34,906 nucleotides of DNA from an uncultured Eubacteriales bacterium (GTDB lineage Bacteria > Bacillota > Clostridia > Peptostreptococcales > Anaerovoracaceae): positions 1 through 34,906 of the forward strand of contig CADADV010000022.1 of NCBI GenBank assembly GCA_902786815.1, written 5' to 3'. Below, one piece after another: positions 30,645 to 34,906 of this stretch. Both the position numbers and the translations under genes were made by a program. Under the pieces are notes generated by a model. It was given only the letters and a program-made list of their open reading frames with translations, was not told the DNA's origin and made no database searches. Positions within the stretch are counted from its first letter, which is position 1, and every line of letters starts with the position of its first letter.

Positions 30645-31466
30645 TTATTTGTTCTCGTTGATAATGTTGTAAGCCGGCAGCGGTCCGCCAACGCCTGCTT
30701 CTCCCAATGCAGTCGGGATTGCTTCCATCAGACCGAAGTACACATCCCAGTAATCCTCTGTCTTGGTCCATGCTCTCGCCGTGAAGGACATGCCGCCAGG
30801 GATTCCTTCGAGAGGCTCTGCCATCGGCGGTTCCGGCGTATCCAGAACTTTATCGTTCGCCTTCATTTGCTCGACCATGACTTTGCGCGCGCCTGCGATG
30901 TCCGCACCGCTGACGTTGAAGGTCAGATCCACACGACGCAGATCTTCCTTCGTCATGTTGGTGATGTTGCCCGCCATCAGGTTGCCGTTCGGGATGGTGA
31001 TGGTCTGGTTGTCCAGTGTTGTGATGACCGTGTAGAACAGGTTCATCTCCTTGACGATGCCCTGCGCGTCTGCGCTCATGATCAGATCACCGATGTTGAA
31101 CGGACGGAAGACCAGCAGCATGATGCCGCCTGCCAGATTGCCCAACGCGCCCTGAAGCGCCATGCCCAGCGCCAGTCCGCATGTAGCCAGCACGGTGATG
31201 ACGGATGCCATCGGCACACCCAGTACACTGATGATCGAGATGACCAGGATCACATAGAGCGCGATCTTGATGAAGTTCATCAGGAATGATCTGACCGCAG
31301 CATCGATCTTCTCGAACGCCTTGATTTTGCCGAAGACCTTCAGGATCTTGCCGATAACGATGCGGCCGATGATGAAGATCAGCAGTGCCAGAATGAGTTT
31401 GACGCCCACTGCGGAGCAAATGTCGACGAGCTTCGCAGCCCATACGCTGATAGTACCAGTGTCCAT
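30645..31466 (-). CDS. mscS: MscS-family mechanosensitive ion channel
   Basis: This 273-residue protein is a small-conductance mechanosensitive channel protecting against hypo-osmotic shock. Three hydrophobic segments are visible, the last being VLATCGLALGMALQGALGNLAGGIMLLV, the pore helix with Gly/Ala packing. FNIGDLIMSADAQGIVKEMN and TITIPNGNLMAGNITNM are the middle beta-domain signature. The start has AGGAGG at 6-base spacing. The length is typical for MscS. Downstream in the same direction lies the APC permease. Confidence 0.95.
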   Translation of the reverse strand: MDTGTISVWAAKLVDICSAVGVKLILALLIFIIGRIVIGKILKVFGKIKAFEKIDAAVRSFLMNFIKIALYVILVISIISVLGVPMASVITVLATCGLALGMALQGALGNLAGGIMLLVFRPFNIGDLIMSADAQGIVKEMNLFYTVITTLDNQTITIPNGNLMAGNITNMTKEDLRRVDLTFNVSGADIAGARKVMVEQMKANDKVLDTPEPPMAEPLEGIPGGMSFTARAWTKTEDYWDVYFGLMEAIPTALGEAGVGGPLPAYNIINENK

Positions 31467-31535
31467 AATGTTCCTCCTGTTTTGTTGATTTATGTAGAAA
31501 TAAGTTCAAACGGTTTTATTGTGCTCTATCGCGTT

Positions 31536-32858
31536 TTATTGCTTTGCTTGCGTTTCATTGTGCCTATTGTGCGGTTTCCCTCCGAGCAGCGCGCCGACCT
31601 TTCCCCCGATGGCGGCAGCCAGGAAGATCCAGAGCGCCAGCCGGAATGGGAAACTGATCATCAGCAGCATCGTCACCGCGAAAGGCTTCTTCAGCTGTGC
31701 GCCCAGCGTCGCCGCCGTCACCACCGCCGCCGCGAACACCGCATGGACCCCCGCCGCACCGCCGAACACCAGCAGCGCGAGTCCGAACCCCATGCAGCTG
31801 CACGCGTAGATGAGCGGGAAGAAATGTCCTCCCTTCATCCCGAACTCAATGCAGAAGGTGGTCATCAGGATCTTGACCAGACCCACCCCGATCAGCGCAG
31901 CCGGCGCGTACGCCGTGAACGCATCGGGCAGCATCCCCATCTGCTCCTCTCCGGAGAACAGCACCGCCGGCAGCACAAGGGCAACGCCTCCAATGCAAAG
32001 CCCGCAAATTGTTTCTTTGACCACTGCGGGGATCTTCCCTGCGATGATCATCATCAGTTTTTTCGAATACAAGTACGCCAGGAACAGGATCAGCCCGACG
32101 GCGACATACGGCAGGAGCATCGCATAGTCCGCCGCCCCGGCGCCGTCCGCCTCATATCCCGGAAAGCCTTCACCCGCTGCGCCGAATACAGCGCCCAGTC
32201 CTTTCATGACCAGCAGCGCCGTTGCCGCTGAAAGCCCGTATAGCAGAATCTTGCTGATCTTCGGGATGTTGGGAGTCTCTCCGTTTTCGCTTTCCTCTAC
32301 TGCGAAGATCCCAAACAAGGGCGCGTGGAACAGTGTTCCCAGCATGACTGCCGCGCCGATATCCGAATACTCAGCCGCGTGGCTTTTTGCATATTTCACA
32401 TTATCGCCGATCCAGTAGCATAGCCCGGCGATGATCCCTGTCAGTCCTGCCTCCGGTCCCACGCTGGCGCCAAACACCAGCGGCAGGAACGCGCACACGA
32501 GCATGACCGGCATCGGATGATAATCGTAATGCCTGTTCCTCTTGATTTTGCCCAGGACCACCGGCAGCTCCTCCGGGTAGTCCCCGTACTTCCGGCGCAC
32601 CAGCCCCATGATCAGCCCGCCGGCCGCGCAGATCGCGACCATGACAACGCCGGCAGCAGGATTTCCGCCGAACGCGCCTAAAGCGCTGCCGCCGCTAGCG
32701 ACTGCACCACCGCCGAGGGCCTGCGGGAGCATCTCCCACAATAGCCTCGTGCACAGCTGGATTGCCTTCAGGAACACCCACAGGATCACACCGACCGCCG
32801 CGCCAAGAGCGATCACGAACAGATACAGTTTCAGGTTGTTGATGATTTTGTATTTCAT
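31536..32858 (-). CDS. ClC-family chloride channel/transporter
   Basis: This 440-residue membrane protein has the ClC fold. GASVGPEAGLTG is the GxxGPE anion-selectivity motif and FGMKGGHFFPLIYACSCMG is the GxFxP-type motif, both in expected positions. A broken Tyr motif and the VVLGKIKRNRHYDYHPMPV segment are typical. It would carry Cl-/H+ or fluoride-type exchange. ATG at 32856-32858 has only a weak ribosome site (AACAGGAT). It follows the GNAT gene by 27 bases, with a 16-bp direct repeat spanning that junction. It is the last gene of the right-end operon. Confidence 0.92.
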   Translation of the reverse strand: MKYKIINNLKLYLFVIALGAAVGVILWVFLKAIQLCTRLLWEMLPQALGGGAVASGGSALGAFGGNPAAGVVMVAICAAGGLIMGLVRRKYGDYPEELPVVLGKIKRNRHYDYHPMPVMLVCAFLPLVFGASVGPEAGLTGIIAGLCYWIGDNVKYAKSHAAEYSDIGAAVMLGTLFHAPLFGIFAVEESENGETPNIPKISKILLYGLSAATALLVMKGLGAVFGAAGEGFPGYEADGAGAADYAMLLPYVAVGLILFLAYLYSKKLMMIIAGKIPAVVKETICGLCIGGVALVLPAVLFSGEEQMGMLPDAFTAYAPAALIGVGLVKILMTTFCIEFGMKGGHFFPLIYACSCMGFGLALLVFGGAAGVHAVFAAAVVTAATLGAQLKKPFAVTMLLMISFPFRLALWIFLAAAIGGKVGALLGGKPHNRHNETQAKQ

Positions 32859-32885
32859 ATCCTGTTTACCGGATTCACTTACTAT

Positions 32886-33416
32886 TTACCGGATCCACTT
32901 GTCCGTCGGGGTCGGTTCCGGATACCCCCAGTCTTCGTCCGCGTTGTGGACCACCAGGTCAAAACCGGCAGCGGCGGCGGCTTTTGCAGCGGGCTTGTTC
33001 ACGATCATCGTACTGGCAGTGATGATTTCAATGCCCTTCTCCTTATAAAGGTAATCCGTCATTAGCCGGAGCGCTTTTGCGACGATGCCTTGCCCCCAGT
33101 ATTCTTCCAAAAGCCGGGCGCCTACGCTGATCTTATGGATCTCCTCCCGGTAGCCGTACATCTCCGCCAGCCCGCAGAATGCCCCGTCCCGGTAGATTCC
33201 CAGGATCAGCGAATCCTCCAGGCATTCGTCGTAGAGATGATTGATTACATACTCCATGTCGTCATACTGCTGCTCGAACAGGAACGTCGGCAGATACCGC
33301 TGCACGGCCGGGCTGTCTACCAGCGCCTGCATGCCGTCTTTGTCCGCCAGGGTCACTGCCTTCAGCGTGATTCCCTCACCCTCCAAGTATGGAATTTTCT
33401 CAAACAACTTCTTCAT
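32886..33416 (-). CDS. GNAT-family N-acetyltransferase (RimJ/RimL type)
   Basis: This 176-residue protein uses acetyl-CoA to acetylate an amine. The fold is recognisable from GEGITLKAVTLADKDGMQAL, the LILGIYRDGAFCGLAEMYGY strand and LLEEYWGQGIVAKALRLMTD, where the GQGIV segment is the acetyl-CoA pyrophosphate loop. The start at 33414-33416 has GAGG at 9-base spacing; an upstream in-frame TTG is less likely. It follows the other GNAT gene by 10 bases. Substrate unknown. Confidence 0.9.
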   Translation of the reverse strand: MKKLFEKIPYLEGEGITLKAVTLADKDGMQALVDSPAVQRYLPTFLFEQQYDDMEYVINHLYDECLEDSLILGIYRDGAFCGLAEMYGYREEIHKISVGARLLEEYWGQGIVAKALRLMTDYLYKEKGIEIITASTMIVNKPAAKAAAAAGFDLVVHNADEDWGYPEPTPTDKWIR

Positions 33417-33426
33417 CAGCGCTGCC

Positions 33427-33987
33427 TCACACAAGCTTCTTCTCGATCAGGACCAGGTCGACCCCGGGGATCCCGTTGAACACAGTCGGCACGATGCAAA
33501 TCTCCGTGTAGCCGTGCTTCTTGTAAAACGCCCTCGCGGCTTTGTTCCTGGCGTTGGTGTCCAGCCTCAAATACCGGCATCCGTTCTCTAATGCAAAAGC
33601 TTCATAGTAGTCGAGGAACTGCTTGCCGAGGCCCTTCTCCTCTGTTTTCCTTGAGATGATCAAGGTGTGCAGGACCATGACCTCATTGTCTTCCGCCGGA
33701 TACTGCCAGTCGCCGTCAGCGTAAACGTCCACCTGGATCTGGTTGATGATCCCCGTGCCGACGATCCGGCCGCCGATTTCCTGCACGAACATGTCGCCGC
33801 GGGCGACGGCGTCCTCTGCCGTCTTCCGGACCGGATACACATCACGAAGCCAGCCGGTGGTGGTTTCACCAGCTGCTTCCCTGTCATGGATCTCGTCGTA
33901 TAATGCCGCGATGGCCGGAATGTCTTCCGGTGTTGCCTTGCGGATTGTAGTTGTCTGTGCAGTTGTGGATGATGTCTGCCGCGTCAT
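33427..33987 (-). CDS. GNAT-family N-acetyltransferase
   Basis: This 186-residue protein has the GNAT signature ISRKTEEKGLGKQFLDYYEA (the Q/RxxGxG/A loop) and LRLDTNARNKAARAFYKKHG at the C-terminal half. The preceding segment IRKATPEDIPAIAALYDEIH is the first strand and helix. The N-terminal 14 residues are Thr/Ser-rich and probably disordered. A GGAGGAAAG site precedes the start. It is located between the cupin gene and the second GNAT gene, all co-directional. Confidence 0.93.
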   Translation of the reverse strand: MTRQTSSTTAQTTTIRKATPEDIPAIAALYDEIHDREAAGETTTGWLRDVYPVRKTAEDAVARGDMFVQEIGGRIVGTGIINQIQVDVYADGDWQYPAEDNEVMVLHTLIISRKTEEKGLGKQFLDYYEAFALENGCRYLRLDTNARNKAARAFYKKHGYTEICIVPTVFNGIPGVDLVLIEKKLV

Positions 33988-34027
33988 TTTTCTCTTTCCT
34001 CCGGGCCGTTTCCCTCGGCTCGCTGCC

Positions 34028-34372
34028 CTACAGAAAATCCTCCCGCATGGGCGCGAACATATCGATCAGCAGCGAGTCTTCCAAAGCGACCGCGCTGTGA
34101 ACCTGATGAGGCGCGATGAACACCGAATCGCCGTCCCTAAGCACCTTCGTCTCCCCTTCCAGCGTGAACTGCAGCGCGCCGCGGATCACATAAGTGATCT
34201 GCGTGTGGTAGTGCTCATGCTCCGGCGCCGTATCTCCCGTGGAAAACGTATTCTCAACCATCATCATATCCTGTCCGTGGGCGACGATGCGCCTGGCTTC
34301 CCACGTCGGCATCTTTTCCGCCAGTACGTCCTCATGAAACACCCAGGCCTGTCCTGTCTTTGTCTTTTCCAT
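34028..34372 (-). CDS. Cupin-domain protein
   Basis: This 114-residue single-domain cupin contains the metal-binding motif 1 HEHYHTQITYVIRGALQFTL (GxHxHx...E type) and motif 2 DGDSVFIAPHQVHSAVALED. It could be a small enzyme, an isomerase or a sensor domain. The start has a GAGAGGATG site at 6-base spacing. It is between the small membrane protein gene and the GNAT gene. Confidence 0.9.
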   Translation of the reverse strand: MEKTKTGQAWVFHEDVLAEKMPTWEARRIVAHGQDMMMVENTFSTGDTAPEHEHYHTQITYVIRGALQFTLEGETKVLRDGDSVFIAPHQVHSAVALEDSLLIDMFAPMREDFL

Positions 34373-34450
34373 AGTATCATCCTCTCCGGTATCATTCCGT
34401 TATGGCTGTCTTGCTTTTGCTGTATTCTCACGCCTACTGATATCCCTCGG

Positions 34451-34597
34451 TTACAGATACACCTCAACGATCATGGCCAAAATGAGGATCACGCAGGCAA
34501 CACCAAGAACCAGAACCATCCTGCGCGCCCGCTCCTTGTTGTGCTCTTTTCGCTCATCGTATCCAATTCGATCGCCCATGCCGTTTTTGTTCGCCAT
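34451..34597 (-). CDS. 48-residue single-span membrane protein
   Basis: The ATG at 34595-34597 has AGGAG at 8-base spacing. The protein starts MANKNGMGDRIGYDERKEHN and has one C-terminal hydrophobic span (MVLVLGVACVILILAMIVEV) ending at residue 48. It is the first gene behind the promoter at 34668-34696. The family is unknown. Confidence 0.7.
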   Translation of the reverse strand: MANKNGMGDRIGYDERKEHNKERARRMVLVLGVACVILILAMIVEVYL

Positions 34598-34667
34598 TTC
34601 GTTTCTCCTGAGGCCGACCCAGCCGGTGCCGGCCCTATTCTGTTTTTTCACTCTGTTTTCTGGTGAT

Positions 34668-34696
34668 ATTATACTACTTCACGGTGGCGCGGTGAA
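34668..34696 (-). promoter_or_regulatory. Promoter of the right-end operon
   Basis: The minus strand has TTCACC (34691-34696), a 17-base spacer and a perfect TATAAT (34668-34673), 70 bases upstream of the small membrane-protein ATG. Confidence 0.65.
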
Positions 34697-34733
34697 GATG
34701 AAGATGGATCGATGTGCAAACGAAAAGAGTTTC

Positions 34734-34906
34734 AACCAACACCCAACGCCTGGAACCCTTATTCCTTCGTTTCTCTGTTGGTTGAAAGTCGCCTCTCGGC
34801 CTTCCGTAACCAACACCCGATGCCTGAAACCCTTGATTCTTCGTTTCTCTGTTGGTCGAAAGCCGCCTCTCGGCCTTCCGCAACCAACACCCGATGCCTG
34901 AAACCC
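34734..34906. repeat. 74-bp tandem repeat, running off the window
   Basis: Copies begin at 34734, 34808 and 34882 with exact 74-bp periodicity; the third is cut by the window edge. Each copy begins AACCAACACCC and contains CTGTTGGT, forming an internal ACCAACA/TGTTGGT inverted repeat, and ends with CGGCCTTCCG. The unit length is not a multiple of three, so it is unlikely to be coding. It lies upstream of the right-end operon promoter. Confidence 0.85.

Noticed and set aside
34674-34883. A 69-codon minus-strand ORF across the tandem repeat.
   Set aside because: The 74-bp unit is not a multiple of three, so the frame changes between copies, and it contains the operon promoter.
34734-34906. Considered as a CRISPR array.
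   Set aside because: The whole 74-bp unit is repeated with only scattered substitutions; there are no unique spacers and no cas genes.

Overview
This window looks like the chromosome of an anaerobic, moderately high-GC Firmicute of class Clostridia. The supporting signs are strong GGAGG ribosome binding sites, sigma-A promoters, a CIRCE/HrcA operator, a sortase-anchored VaFE/Cna-B adhesin, MurT/GatD-type and CarD genes, DUF937 and XpaC-like proteins, and a butyryl/4-hydroxybutyrate-type CoA-transferase. An amino-acid-fermenting group (Anaerovoracaceae/Peptostreptococcales-like) is a reasonable guess, but I cannot name a species.

Layout. Positions 1-7.3 kb (all minus strand) look like the end of an integrative or conjugative element: a truncated replication/HTH-type gene, a 1388-residue LPXTG-type adhesin, a 46-residue membrane peptide, ParB, ParA, an acidic hypothetical protein and another 46-residue ORF, separated by clear terminators. 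Two terminators and a palindrome (7.29-7.58 kb) separate this from a six-tRNA operon (Met-Val-Asp-Cys-His-Gln, 7.58-8.17 kb) with its own promoter. From 8.2 to 11.3 kb come a GatD-like subunit without its catalytic residues, MurT, a CarD-family regulator and a small unknown protein. From 11.3 to 13.9 kb is a metal-handling group: an ABM-domain protein and two CobW/COG0523 GTPases, one fused to a DUF1980-like domain and one with a His/Asp-rich loop. From 14.0 to 20.6 kb is a nitrogen-compound uptake and degradation locus: a small HTH regulator, two sodium:solute symporters, a nitrilase-superfamily amidase, an APC permease and a D-cysteine-desulfhydrase-type PLP enzyme. Its two strongest promoters share a GTACAAT element.

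From 20.7 to 25.5 kb are a CIRCE-controlled Hsp20, a small membrane protein, a DUF937 protein, a B3/B4-domain protein, two zinc-ribbon membrane proteins and an inositol-monophosphatase-family enzyme. A CoA-transferase gene (25.7-27.1 kb) is followed by a 253-bp MITE-like element with 20-bp perfect terminal inverted repeats and a 4-bp flanking duplication. Next, on the minus strand, a FeoA-like gene and a lipoprotein glutamine-amidotransferase-like hydrolase lie behind a leader that closely resembles a NiCo (czcD) riboswitch. The right end holds a second APC permease, an MscS channel, and a minus-strand operon of a small membrane peptide, a cupin, two GNAT acetyltransferases and a ClC chloride transporter. 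The window closes in a 74-bp tandem repeat that runs off the end.

The most unusual items are the MurT paired with an apparently dead GatD, the riboswitch-FeoA-secreted-amidotransferase unit, the MITE, and the shared operator motif in the transporter/amidase locus. Assignments rest on reading motifs and translations by eye; no database search was possible.
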